64,000 bases of DNA from PLGF01 sp052139695 (lineage in GTDB: Bacteria; Verrucomicrobiota; Verrucomicrobiia; Limisphaerales; Palsa-1400): the NCBI GenBank assembly GCA_052139695.1, contig JBKQWF010000171.1, positions 27,014 through 91,013 on the forward strand, read 5' to 3'. Both the position numbers and the translations under genes were made by a program. This document shows positions 23,475 to 32,081 of the stretch, one piece after another. Each line of letters starts with the position of its first letter. Position 1 is the stretch's first letter. The notes beneath the pieces are model-generated. The model had not been told where the DNA came from, did no database searches, and saw nothing but the letters and a program-made list of their open reading frames with translations.

Positions 23475-25765
23475 TAGCGTTGAAATTCGGCGTCGTGTTT
23501 ATCTCCGTTGCCGTGGTTCTCGCCCAAAACAATGGCTTTTCCCGCCTGGTCTGCCTTGCCCGGCGCATGGAAATCCGCGGGCGGCAGTTTGGGCGCCAAA
23601 TTGACAGAGGCTTTTGTTTTCGTTTCCGATTTCGGCGCTTTGTTCAGCTTGCCGTTCCCGGCGTTCGTTTTAAAGAAACTGATCGTTTCCTGGAGCTGTT
23701 CGGACTGGCTGGAGAGCTCTTCCGCCGTCGAAGCCATTTCCTCGGAAGCGGACGCGTTCTGCTGAATGACTTGGTCAAGCTGCTGGATCGCTTTGTTGAC
23801 CTGGTTGGCGCCGGTATTTTGTTCGGCGCAGGAAGCATTGATTTCCTGGACCAGCTCGGCCGTCTTGTGAATATCCGGAACAAGTTTGATCAGCATATCG
23901 CCCGCGTTTTTGGCGACGTTGACACCCTCCTCCGTCAGGCGGCTGATTTCAGCCGCGGCGGTTTGGCTGCGCTCCGCGAGCTTGCGCACTTCACTAGCCA
24001 CCACGGCGAATCCCTTGCCATGCTCTCCCGCGCGGGCCGCTTCGACCGCGGCATTGAGTGCCAACAGGTCGGTTTTTCGCGCAATTTCCTCAATAATATT
24101 GATTTTCTCCGCGATTTCTTTCATTGCGGCCACAGTCTTCGCCACGGCCTCGCCGCTGGTATTGGCGTCAGTGGCGGATTTGGCCGCGATTTTATCGGTC
24201 TGTTTGGCATTGTCGGCGCTCTGTTGGATGCTGGAAGCCATTTCCTCCATCGACGACGTGCATTCTTCAGCGGAGGCGGACTGTTCGGACGTGCCCTGGG
24301 AAAGCTGTTGAGCGGTTCCGCTCAGCTCCTGGCTGCCACGGGCGACCAGGTCCGACGCTTCCGTCACCTGGGCGACGACCTTGCGGAGATTGTCCAGCAT
24401 TTGGGAGAGTGACTTGCCCAAAGTGTCCTGGTCGGAAAGCATCTTGGCCTCGACAGTGAGATCACCATTGGAGATTTTGTCGGCGAGCGTCGCGCGTTCC
24501 CTCATGCTGCCCAGCATCTGCTGCAGCGATTTGCCCAGTGTGTCCTTGTCAGAGAGCAATTTCACCTCGCTGGTCAGGTCGCCAATGGCGATGCGGTTGG
24601 CAATTTGCGCGGTGTCAGAGAGGTTGGCAGTCATGGCGTTGAGGGCGCGGCTGAGCTGGGCGACTTCATCCTCAGATTCAGTCTGCAATTTTGCCGACAG
24701 GTCGCCCTGCGCCACTTGTTGCACGAGGTGCGCCGCCTTGGCCAAGGGACGCGTGATCAGGCGGGTGATAAAAAAGGACACGGCCATGCCGAGGAGAAGC
24801 GCGCCAATCACTCCGAGAGTGTTGACAAACGAGGCGGAACCAAGCGTTGCGGCGGACGCCGAGGCTGTGGCTTCGGTGTCCTTTCTGGCGCTGTGCATCA
24901 AGCTCACGCAAGCCTCCTGAAAAGCAACCGCCGCCGCGGTGCGGACCTGCAGCAGTTGGTCAATGCGCTCTTGCTCGGAAATCTGTTGCCGGATTTCTTC
25001 CGCGTATGGCTTGACGGAGTCTTTGATGGCCGCCCACAGCTTCTGTCCATCGAGGTCGCGAAGTCTGGGCGGTTGGGCCTCTAAAAGAGTCTGCATTTTG
25101 GCCAGGCAATCCGTCGCCGTGACCAGGCGTTTCGGATCGCGCGCCGCCTGCGCCGCGAGGCTGGCCTCGACGCTGGCATGAAACAAGTCCTCCGCCTGAA
25201 CGAGGGTCCGGATGGCTGCCTGGTCTTCCGCCAATTGACCGGCGTTGCCGGCGCTCTTCATGTCGTTTTCCACCGCGGCGGACTGGAAAGCGAGAAAGCC
25301 GCTCAACGCGTGCTCCAGATCGTCCGCGCGCTGCCGCGCGGCGTCGCGATGACCGTTGAGCGTCGCCATTTCCTGCTGGGTTTCTTCAAACAAGCTGGCG
25401 TAGGCATCACATTTGGCCGTCGCGTCTTTGAAGCTGTCCTTGATTTTGGGAAGTTGCGTCGCGCGATCGGCCAGCGCTTGGAGGTCCTGCAACGCGTCGC
25501 GGATTTTCTTGGTCGCGGCCCGGGCGCTCTCCAAATAGACTTTGTCGCCAGTGAACCCAAAGGACCGGGCGGCGAGCATGAGATCGTTCAGCGGCTCATA
25601 AATCTGCTGGCTGTCACCCCACTCGGCGACGTACTCGCCCGACAGGTTTTGGGCCGCTTTCGCTGCCTGCCGCATGCGCAGGATGGCGTAACCGCCGGTG
25701 ACGGTCAGGATGAGGAGAAGGGCCGCGAAACCGAGGCCGATTTTTTTTCCAATGGTGAATTTCAT
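23471..25765 (-). CDS. Methyl-accepting chemotaxis protein with multiple HAMP units
   Basis: A 764-residue chemoreceptor; ATG 25765 has AAGGAAA six bases upstream. TM1 near 8-30, a periplasmic helical sensor of about 300 residues, TM2 near 310-335, a HAMP domain (R-P-L-A-K-A-A-H-L-V-Q-Q-V-A), then two more HAMP-like repeats with near-identical L-L-S-D-K-D-T-L-G-K-S-L-Q-Q-M-L and M-L-S-D-Q-D-T-L-G-K-S-L-S-Q-M-L. The signalling hairpin K-T-D-L-L-A-L-N-A-A-V-E-A-A-R-A-G-E is intact. The last five residues, E-F-Q-R-Y, fit the x-aromatic-x-x-aromatic pattern of CheR-docking pentapeptides. It couples through CheW to CheA. Ligand unknown. Confidence 0.95.
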   Translation of the reverse strand: MKFTIGKKIGLGFAALLLILTVTGGYAILRMRQAAKAAQNLSGEYVAEWGDSQQIYEPLNDLMLAARSFGFTGDKVYLESARAATKKIRDALQDLQALADRATQLPKIKDSFKDATAKCDAYASLFEETQQEMATLNGHRDAARQRADDLEHALSGFLAFQSAAVENDMKSAGNAGQLAEDQAAIRTLVQAEDLFHASVEASLAAQAARDPKRLVTATDCLAKMQTLLEAQPPRLRDLDGQKLWAAIKDSVKPYAEEIRQQISEQERIDQLLQVRTAAAVAFQEACVSLMHSARKDTEATASASAATLGSASFVNTLGVIGALLLGMAVSFFITRLITRPLAKAAHLVQQVAQGDLSAKLQTESEDEVAQLSRALNAMTANLSDTAQIANRIAIGDLTSEVKLLSDKDTLGKSLQQMLGSMRERATLADKISNGDLTVEAKMLSDQDTLGKSLSQMLDNLRKVVAQVTEASDLVARGSQELSGTAQQLSQGTSEQSASAEECTSSMEEMASSIQQSADNAKQTDKIAAKSATDANTSGEAVAKTVAAMKEIAEKINIIEEIARKTDLLALNAAVEAARAGEHGKGFAVVASEVRKLAERSQTAAAEISRLTEEGVNVAKNAGDMLIKLVPDIHKTAELVQEINASCAEQNTGANQVNKAIQQLDQVIQQNASASEEMASTAEELSSQSEQLQETISFFKTNAGNGKLNKAPKSETKTKASVNLAPKLPPADFHAPGKADQAGKAIVLGENHGNGDKHDAEFQRY

Positions 25766-25802
25766 GATGTTTCCTTTTTTAAACGTTGAATCTGACGGGG
25801 GG

Positions 25803-26318
25803 TTATAGAGCGGCGATCGGCGCCGCGGGAGAGGCACTTTCAATAAGGGCTGCCGCGTCGGAGGCGAAAACTTCCGCAATATCGAGTATAATAATGAACT
25901 CGTCGCCGCGGCGGCCCATGCCTTCGATCAGTTCCGACCGCCAGCGCATGGCGATGCGCGGTGGCGGGAGAATCTGGCCGGCATCCAATTCGATGACCTC
26001 ATGGACGCTGTCGGCAATGCCACCCACGACGGTAGATTCGCCATCCAGCTCCAGTTCCATGACGACGATCCGGCTTTGCAGGGTGTCCGGCGCGGCGGGC
26101 AAACCAAATTTGAGGCGAAAATCCACCACGGGCGTTGCTTTGCCGCGGACGTTGACAATCCCGCGCATGTAGTCGGGAGCTGTCGGGACTTTGGTGATGA
26201 GGGACAGTTCCAAAACTTCGCGCACGTGCGCGACGTTGATGGCGAAGGATTCGTCGCCCAGTTTGAAGGTGATATATTGGGCTGTTTCGGCAGTGGGTGT
26301 ATTCGTAGGTTCGTTCAT
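25803..26318 (-). CDS. cheW: Chemotaxis coupling protein
   Basis: A 171-residue CheW. Y-I-T-F-K-L-G-D-E-S-F-A-I-N-V-A-H-V-R-E-V, then M-R-G-I-V-N-V-R-G-K-A-T-P-V-V-D-F-R-L-K-F-G and V-V-G-G-I-A-D-S-V-H-E-V are the family core. It links the MCPs to CheA. Its ATG overlaps the stop of a 24-codon MCP-start microORF (ATGA at 26315-26318), so its translation may depend on that upstream reading. The MCP gene follows after 37 bp. Confidence 0.96.
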   Translation of the reverse strand: MNEPTNTPTAETAQYITFKLGDESFAINVAHVREVLELSLITKVPTAPDYMRGIVNVRGKATPVVDFRLKFGLPAAPDTLQSRIVVMELELDGESTVVGGIADSVHEVIELDAGQILPPPRIAMRWRSELIEGMGRRGDEFIIILDIAEVFASDAAALIESASPAAPIAAL

Positions 26319-26389
26319 AGGATGAATCCGCCCAGCATGAGGGCGAGGACAATGCCGAATCCGATTGAGAGGCGAGCTCCGATTTTCAT
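26315..26389 (-). CDS. 24-residue MCP-start-like membrane microprotein
   Basis: Between cheA and cheW, the ATG at 26389 opens 24 codons: M-K-I-G-A-R-L-S-I-G-F-G-I-V, then L-A-L-M-L-G-G-F-I-L and TGA. This is the classical cytoplasmic start plus first membrane helix of an MCP, ended after TM1. The stop overlaps the cheW start. Either it is the left-over 5' end of a deleted MCP gene, or a tiny membrane peptide kept to couple translation into cheW. No strong Shine-Dalgarno stands before it. Confidence 0.5.
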   Translation of the reverse strand: MKIGARLSIGFGIVLALMLGGFIL

Positions 26390-26412
26390 ATAAATTGGCT
26401 GCTTTCGGCTGT

Positions 26413-28527
26413 TCAGTTTGGTGCAGAGGCGTGGGCGATCATGGGTTGAGGCGCCCGATGGCCCGGGGACTCAGGGTTGGTTTCGATCGGGCCGGCCTGG
26501 CCAGCCCGCCTCGCCTGTTCATTGGCAAATCGAATTAATCCAGCGAGGTCTAAAATTAAGGCGACCCGCCCGTCCCCCATGATCGTCGCGCCCGAGACCA
26601 GTTCCACATTGCGGTTGAACTTGCCCAGGGATTGGATGACGGTCTGATGGTTGCCCAACACACGATCCACGACCATGCCGACCCGGTCATCCCCCTGGCG
26701 GGCGATGACGATCTTTTCGACATCGGGCTCCAGACCGTTGATCGCAAAAGCCTCCCGGAGCCGAATGTAGGGCACCAGATCGCCGCGGACGGCGACGACG
26801 TTACGGCCATTCTTGCTGCCGCGCTCGGCGCGGTGAAGCTCCACGTTCTCCGTCACAACCGACATCGGGACGATGAACTGATCGCGGCCAATCTCGACCA
26901 GCAGGCCATCAATAATGGCCAGGGTCAGCGGCAGAGTGAGCGTCAGCGTGGCGCCCCGCCCGGCCTCACTGGTAATGGCGACGCGGCCGCGCAAGGCGTC
27001 GATCTGGCGCTTGACGACGTCCATCCCCACGCCGCGGCCGGAAACATTGGTGACTTTTTTTGCGGTGGAAAAGCCGGGGAGAAAAATCAGGTCCAGAATT
27101 TCCCGCTGGGAAAGATTTGATTCGGGCGCGATGAGTTTTTTCTCCACGGCTTTGGCTCGAACGGCGTCGGTGTCGATGCCGCGACCATCGTCGGTGATGG
27201 CAATGACCACATTCGAGCCGACATGAGTGGCGGTGAGGCGAACCACGCCGCGCCGCGGTTTGCCAAGATGAACGCGATCGTCCGGCAATTCGATGCCATG
27301 GTCGATGCAATTGCGAATGACATGGACCAGCGGGTCGCCCAACTGGTCGAGAACCGTTTTGTCGAGCTCCGTTTCCGCGCCTTCGGCGACGAGGTCAATT
27401 TCCTTGCCCAATTCCGCCGACAAGTCATGCACGAGACGCTTAAACCGGCTAAAAGTGGAGCCAATCGGCATCATGCGAATGCCGAGGACGTTGTCCCGCA
27501 ATTCATCCACGAGACGGGCCAGTTCTTCCGCCGGGCCGTTCAGGTTGGGGACATTCGCGGTGGCCGCAACTTGCATGAGGCGTGACTGGTTCATCACGAA
27601 TTCCCCCACGAGGTTGACCAGGCGATCCAATCGTTCGGCGGGCACACGCACTGTGGCTTCTTGCGAGGTGGGCTTGCGGAGCGGTGGCGAGGAGGCGCCA
27701 GAGGGAGGCGCGGCCGGTTTTTTCTCAGGCATCGCACTCCTTCCTCGCGGCAGATCCCTTTCGCCGGAAGGCAGATCCGCCTTTGCGCCGGCAGGCGGAA
27801 CTGGCTTAATTGAAATCTCGCTGCCGTCTTCGACAAAGATGAACACGTCCTTGACCGCATTGAGACCTTTGTCCGTCGTGAGGGTGATGTCCCAGCTAAA
27901 ATAACATTGGTCCGGTTGAAGTTGCTCCAGGGGTGGAATGGCGCTGGGACTCGCCACCGCGACGCATTCACCCAGGCAGCGGAGTTCATCGAGCAGCGCC
28001 AGCGGGCTGCCTCCAGCAACCATGAGCGCTGGATTTGGACGGAAGTGTATTTGAAACGTCTGCGGCGTCCCGGCGGTTGCGACTGGAGGAGCGCCCTTCT
28101 CGGGGTCCTTGGCGGCCTCTTTCACCGCGGCAGCGGGCGTGGCCGGAGGCAAGAGCGCGTTCAAGGCAGCCGTTAGTTTGTCCCCGGATTCGGCCGGCAC
28201 CGAAGCTCCGGTGCGCTCGGCATTTAAGAGCGAGTCGATATGGTCCTTCGATAAAAGGATTAATTTGATGAGCTCTTCGGTCAGCGCCAGGCGCCGGTCG
28301 CGAACCAGGTCCAGCACGGTTTCGACGTGATGGGTGAAAGCAGCGATCCGATCAAAGCCGAACATTGCCCCCGAGCCTTTGATGGTATGAAAGGCGCGAA
28401 AAAGTTGATTGACGGCGTCGTCGGTCTGGCTGTCGCCGCCATTCACGCCGAGCGCGGTTTCCTCAATGCGTTCGAGAAGGTCGTCCGCCTCTTGAAGGAA
28501 GGTCTGGGCCGCGTTCTGTGTGTTCAT
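26413..28527 (-). CDS. cheA: Chemotaxis histidine kinase
   Basis: A 704-residue CheA from the ATG at 28527. Hpt domain with phospho-His47 in F-R-A-F-H-T-I-K-G-S-G-A-M-F-G-F; a second domain near 170-260 that probably binds CheY; dimerisation helices (L-D-R-L-V-N-L-V-G-E-F-V-M-N-Q-S-R); kinase with N-box H-V-I-R-N-C-I-D-H-G-I-E, G1 D-D-G-R-G-I-D, and F-S-T-A-K-K-V-T-N-V-S-G-R-G-V-G-M-D; C-terminal CheW-like domain. It phosphorylates CheY and CheB. CheY ends 22 bp upstream; the MCP-start microORF follows. Confidence 0.97.
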   Translation of the reverse strand: MNTQNAAQTFLQEADDLLERIEETALGVNGGDSQTDDAVNQLFRAFHTIKGSGAMFGFDRIAAFTHHVETVLDLVRDRRLALTEELIKLILLSKDHIDSLLNAERTGASVPAESGDKLTAALNALLPPATPAAAVKEAAKDPEKGAPPVATAGTPQTFQIHFRPNPALMVAGGSPLALLDELRCLGECVAVASPSAIPPLEQLQPDQCYFSWDITLTTDKGLNAVKDVFIFVEDGSEISIKPVPPAGAKADLPSGERDLPRGRSAMPEKKPAAPPSGASSPPLRKPTSQEATVRVPAERLDRLVNLVGEFVMNQSRLMQVAATANVPNLNGPAEELARLVDELRDNVLGIRMMPIGSTFSRFKRLVHDLSAELGKEIDLVAEGAETELDKTVLDQLGDPLVHVIRNCIDHGIELPDDRVHLGKPRRGVVRLTATHVGSNVVIAITDDGRGIDTDAVRAKAVEKKLIAPESNLSQREILDLIFLPGFSTAKKVTNVSGRGVGMDVVKRQIDALRGRVAITSEAGRGATLTLTLPLTLAIIDGLLVEIGRDQFIVPMSVVTENVELHRAERGSKNGRNVVAVRGDLVPYIRLREAFAINGLEPDVEKIVIARQGDDRVGMVVDRVLGNHQTVIQSLGKFNRNVELVSGATIMGDGRVALILDLAGLIRFANEQARRAGQAGPIETNPESPGHRAPQPMIAHASAPN

Positions 28528-28549
28528 GGCAGGGATGGCGTGAGATCGA

Positions 28550-28915
28550 TTAAGGGAGGAATTTCTTGGTGACCATAACCAGTTGCTCGCCGCGAAATGG
28601 TTTAACAATCCAGCCGCTGGCCCCGGCACTGCGCCCCGCCTGCTTTTTGCCGTCAGTCGATTCAGTGGTGAGCATGACTATCGGAACGTATTTGTATTGC
28701 GGCAACGCTCGCACCTGCCGGATGAGCTCAATGCCATCCATATTCGGCATGTTGAGGTCCGTGATGAGCATTTGCACCGGCGTCCCGGTCAGTTTGGCCA
28801 ATGCGTCCCGGCCGTCCACGGCTTCCACCACGTCGTAACCGGCATTTCGGAGGGTAAATGAAATCAGTTGGCGCATGCTGACGGAATCGTCAGCGGTCAT
28901 GATGGTTCGGCTCAT
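28550..28915 (-). CDS. cheY: Chemotaxis response regulator CheY
   Basis: A 121-residue single-domain receiver. Acidic pocket A-D-D-S at 8-11, phospho-Asp53 in M-L-I-T-D-L-N-M-P-N-M-D-G, switch Thr in V-M-L-T-T-E-S, and conserved Lys in W-I-V-K-P-F. When phosphorylated by CheA it would act on the motor or another output; no flagellar or pilus gene is in this window. It lies 4 bp after the STAS gene and 22 bp before cheA. Confidence 0.95.
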   Translation of the reverse strand: MSRTIMTADDSVSMRQLISFTLRNAGYDVVEAVDGRDALAKLTGTPVQMLITDLNMPNMDGIELIRQVRALPQYKYVPIVMLTTESTDGKKQAGRSAGASGWIVKPFRGEQLVMVTKKFLP

Positions 28916-28919
28916 AAAA

Positions 28920-29240
28920 TCAAATTCCTATTGGCTCAAAAAAGTCGGGGGCGAGTCCGAGGCGGGAGGAGCATTCGCGGACTGCTGGGGATAGCTCGGC
29001 TTTAAAGGACTTGCCAGCCTGCTCGGCACTTTTGCGGGCAGCGCAGAGAAGCTGCAACCCGGCCGCGTCGCATCCTTCCAGCGCGGCCAGGTCAAGGCGC
29101 ATCGATTTTAGAACGCCAAAATGCTCGAGCAGCGCCGCGCGGGCGGCTTCCGTCGCGTAAATGTCGAGCCGGCCGGAGAGCTTCAGGACTCCGGCGCTTT
29201 CTGTAATTGTGAAAATTGGATTCGTGCCGTCCATTGTCAA
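28920..29240 (-). CDS. STAS-domain protein in chemotaxis operon
   Basis: A 106-residue single STAS domain (SpoIIAA/MlaB-like): F-T-I-T-E-S-A-G-V-L-K-L-S-G-R-L-D-I-Y-A, then M-R-L-D-L-A-A-L-E-G-C-D-A-A-G-L-Q-L-L. The position normally held by the phosphorylated Ser/Thr (D-S-A-G in anti-sigma antagonists) is Ala here (C-D-A-A-G), so kinase-phosphatase switching is unlikely. Such STAS proteins recur at the head of chemosensory operons with unclear roles. It overlaps the MCP-like gene by 4 bp. Confidence 0.88.
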   Translation of the reverse strand: MTMDGTNPIFTITESAGVLKLSGRLDIYATEAARAALLEHFGVLKSMRLDLAALEGCDAAGLQLLCAARKSAEQAGKSFKAELSPAVRECSSRLGLAPDFFEPIGI

Positions 29241-31141
29241 AAGAGATCCACGTTGTCACCGAGCGCGGGCTCGGTCGCGGTTGTTTGTGGCGTGGCTTCC
29301 ACCGCCCCAGCGGCTTCGGAGACCTGAGAGGAAACTGTGCCGTTTGCTTTGGCCTCGTTTACCACCGGAATGTCAAAATCTTCAAAGCCGCCGCTTTCAA
29401 GCCCATCTGAGCCTGGACTGACCTTCGCATGATGAAGGTCGTTGGCCCGATGGTGGACGTCGCGTTCGCTCTGCATGGTGTAACGATTGTGCATTCCCGC
29501 AAGCCAGTCCGTGGCAGGGGCAGGGGACTGGATTGCCCAGCCTTGCAGCTCGCTTCGAATGGAGGCCAGTTCCCGAATTTGTTCGGCAGCCGCCGCTGAG
29601 AGTTCCGAAAGGAAGTCGAGCGGGTTGTTGCTGCTGGCCAGGATGGCGCGTTGCCCCTCGGCCAGTGCCGCGGCCGACGACGAAACTTCGTTGCAACCGT
29701 CGCAGGCCGATTCAATGCGCTTCATCCTGCGTTTTAAGTCGGCGCCTGAGTCCGCATTCTTGTCCGCCTTACTCGAGTCTCCATCATTCTGTCCCGTCGC
29801 ACCCAGGATTTTGGCCAGCGTCGCGACCACTTCAGCCGATGCGCGCTCGGCATCCTGATAGAGCCAATCCACGCGCATGGAAAGCACGGATAAGGTGCCG
29901 CCTTGTTCGCCCAGGCGCGTCGCTTTCACGATCGCGTTGAGGGCCTGCAGATGAATCTCCCGATTGATCGCCTTCAACTCTTCGACATGCTTGGCCAGCG
30001 TGGCGGATGCTTCGGCCGCCCGGGAGGCGTTCGTTCGCGCATTCCGCAAAACCTCCCCGCATTGCGTATGCAGGCCCGCAAGCCGTTTCACTTCCAACTT
30101 GAAGCCCTCCAGAGAACCGGCGGAGCCGCGGCTCCCCACGGCCTGATTCTGCAACTGGTCCCACACCGCCGTCAGTTGCGTCGTCTCGTCCGCCAGACGC
30201 TGGAACGAGTCACCCAGCTTTCCCCGCGCGCCCTCAATCTCGCGGTGAATTAATTCCAGGTGCCCCGTTTGAATCGCCAGGACCTGTTCCGTCAGCGCGG
30301 CCTGAATGCCGAAGTCGTGGTCCGACGCGGCGGCCTCTAATTGTTCAGCGGTTTGTTGCAAGGCGGCGGCAATGTGTTCGGATTTCTGCCGGATGATGTC
30401 TCCAAACTGGAGCTGGTAAACCGCCTCGTCCGCCAAGCGCGCGATGCACCGGGTGCGCTCAGAGGCTTGCCGCAGGGCGGAAAGAGAAGAATCAAACAAA
30501 GTCTGCGCATCCGCCGCCGCCGCCGCCGCTGTCAATTCCAGAGATTGACCCAGGTCGCGCAGCGTTCCAAGGTCCGTTGACATTTCGCGCAATTCGCGGT
30601 CTTGCAGGCTCCGCGTCTCACGAAGATGACGGCTGATGCTGTCTGCCACCTCGGCGATCTTGCCGGCCAGAACGCGCAGTTCCTCCACGAACGACTCAAA
30701 GGTGCTGTGGCATTCAGCGCTGCGGGCGCTTTCGACCGCGAAATAAAGGACAGACGAGCGGACGAATACGCCGATCCGCTCAATCACCTGAATCTGTCCC
30801 TGCAAGCGCCCCAACTCCGCAACCACGTTGCGCAAAGAGTCCAGTTCTTGGGCCGTCAGCTCCATTCCGGCGTGTAACTCGCGCGCGGAACTGGCCGCCA
30901 TGCCTTTGGCCCCATCGGCTTGGTTCTCACCCAGCGCGCCACCCAGGTCAGCCAGGTGTTGGCTGATCACCTCTGCCATCTTCGTTCCGTTGGCGTGCAG
31001 CTTGCCTAAATCGCCCGTGAGCTCCGCGAAGCCTGACTCCGTGCGCTGGTAGCTTTCTGTGAAGGAAGGGCCGAAGCTCAAGAGACGCCGTTTAATATCG
31101 CTACGGTCAGACCTAACGCCGCCCGCGGTTTCCCTCATCAT
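29237..31141 (-). CDS. Soluble MCP-like coiled-coil chemosensory protein
   Basis: First gene of the chemotaxis operon, about 634 residues from the ATGATG at 31139-31141 (an in-frame ATG at about 31210 is possible). No membrane helix, long coiled-coil segments, and a degenerate signalling hairpin: R-E-I-H-L-Q-A-L-N-A-I-V-K-A-T-R-L-G-E-Q-G-G-T-L-S-V-L-S in place of the MCP L-L-A-L-N-A-x-I-E-A-A-R-A-G-E. Upstream is Y-Q-L-Q-F-G-D-I-I-R-Q-K-S-E-H-I, a motif seen in MCP-like and CheZ-like coiled coils. The C-terminal ~100 residues are low-complexity. Probably an unusual cytoplasmic receptor or scaffold acting with the STAS protein; function inferred. Confidence 0.7.
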   Translation of the reverse strand: MMRETAGGVRSDRSDIKRRLLSFGPSFTESYQRTESGFAELTGDLGKLHANGTKMAEVISQHLADLGGALGENQADGAKGMAASSARELHAGMELTAQELDSLRNVVAELGRLQGQIQVIERIGVFVRSSVLYFAVESARSAECHSTFESFVEELRVLAGKIAEVADSISRHLRETRSLQDRELREMSTDLGTLRDLGQSLELTAAAAAADAQTLFDSSLSALRQASERTRCIARLADEAVYQLQFGDIIRQKSEHIAAALQQTAEQLEAAASDHDFGIQAALTEQVLAIQTGHLELIHREIEGARGKLGDSFQRLADETTQLTAVWDQLQNQAVGSRGSAGSLEGFKLEVKRLAGLHTQCGEVLRNARTNASRAAEASATLAKHVEELKAINREIHLQALNAIVKATRLGEQGGTLSVLSMRVDWLYQDAERASAEVVATLAKILGATGQNDGDSSKADKNADSGADLKRRMKRIESACDGCNEVSSSAAALAEGQRAILASSNNPLDFLSELSAAAAEQIRELASIRSELQGWAIQSPAPATDWLAGMHNRYTMQSERDVHHRANDLHHAKVSPGSDGLESGGFEDFDIPVVNEAKANGTVSSQVSEAAGAVEATPQTTATEPALGDNVDLF

Positions 31142-31671
31142 TGCGCGAGTTAGCCTGTCGAACCAGTGACGGACGGCAGCCCGATGAGACGCCGCGGCCA
31201 AAGACATGGCGGCCCACACCGTCCGCCGCGCGGCAGGTATCTCGTCACACGGCCTTGCGCGAAATCCGGGTCTTTCGTCACATGCCGCCACGCCTCTCGG
31301 TTGCATGGAGAGTTTATCGGGGAAAACGGGCGGGGCTTGATGACGGAAAAACACCACCGACGTTCACGGAAAACCAAACAGCGATTCTCAAGAGAAACGT
31401 AAAAGGTTCGGCAAACCTTGATTTGCCACATCAAGAAAACCCGCGGGGCTAACAGGATTCGGGGATGGAAGAAGAGCAATTGCCGGAGACAATCATTGTT
31501 TGTGCAAAGCAACCTCCCAAAGATTTTATCCTGTAAATCCTGTCCGTCCCTCCCTGGTTGCGCCTTGCCGCGCCAAGTGGTCCGCGGTTCAAAGTTTTTT
31601 CGTCGCTGTTCAGGTGGGGACTCTCGAGGCGTCCCTATCGTCACGGCGCGGAAACGCACTGCCCGACAGCG
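31142..31671. other. Gene-free stretch with two repeat fragments
   Basis: No frame here looks coding. It holds a copy of the ACAGGATTTACAGGAT repeat (31522-31545, reverse) and a fragment of the CGAGGCGTCCCTA element (31624-31645), both also found at 9.5-15 kb. It must contain the promoter of the chemotaxis operon, but no clear box could be assigned. Confidence 0.5.
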
Positions 31672-31872
31672 CTAGCCGTTAATATACCAGAAAACCCAGG
31701 CCATCATGCCGCTGACGGCCGCGCCGACACAGACGCAAAAAATCATATTTCGCCGGAATTGTCTGCGGGCTCCCCGGCGGCTGCCGGGGAGCAAGTAATA
31801 GCGGTTGGTTTCTGCTCTCCCTTTCACGGCGCAAATTTCGCGCGCGGACGGTTTTCTGTCCAGATAAAACAA
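31672..31872 (-). CDS. Small tail-anchored membrane protein, unknown
   Basis: A short frame of 66 codons from a TTG at 31872, or about 50 from the GTG at 31825. It reads R-Y-Y-L-L-P-G-S-R-R-G-A-R-R-Q-F-R-R-N and then one membrane helix ending M-A-W-V-F-W-Y-I-N-G. The Y-L-L-P-G plus Arg-rich plus single TM layout recurs, from memory, in small Verrucomicrobiota proteins of unknown role. The Pro-Gly region is encoded by a perfect 10-bp stem (31769-31778 with 31783-31792), so it might instead be a noncoding palindrome. Kept with moderate confidence. Confidence 0.5.
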   Translation of the reverse strand: MFYLDRKPSAREICAVKGRAETNRYYLLPGSRRGARRQFRRNMIFCVCVGAAVSGMMAWVFWYING

Positions 31873-32081
31873 GCTGGACGCAACGCTTCACGCCGGGCGT
31901 CGGCAATAAATGGTAAATCTTTGACAAGAAATGGAGAACCGTCCGGCGGCCGCGTTGCCCGGCGGGTCCTGCCATGGCCATTCAAGACCCTGATCAACCG
32001 ACCGCTTATCTGTCTTGTAATCTTCCGGCAACCATACGAGTGTGAGGTCGAGTCCAATTCTTTGCGTTTCTTTGCTTTGAA

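Noticed and set aside
31769..31792. Perfect 10-bp stem with GGCT loop
   Set aside because: Lies in the small TM frame and encodes its L-L-P-G-S-R-R-G-A-R stretch; kept only as a caveat to that gene.
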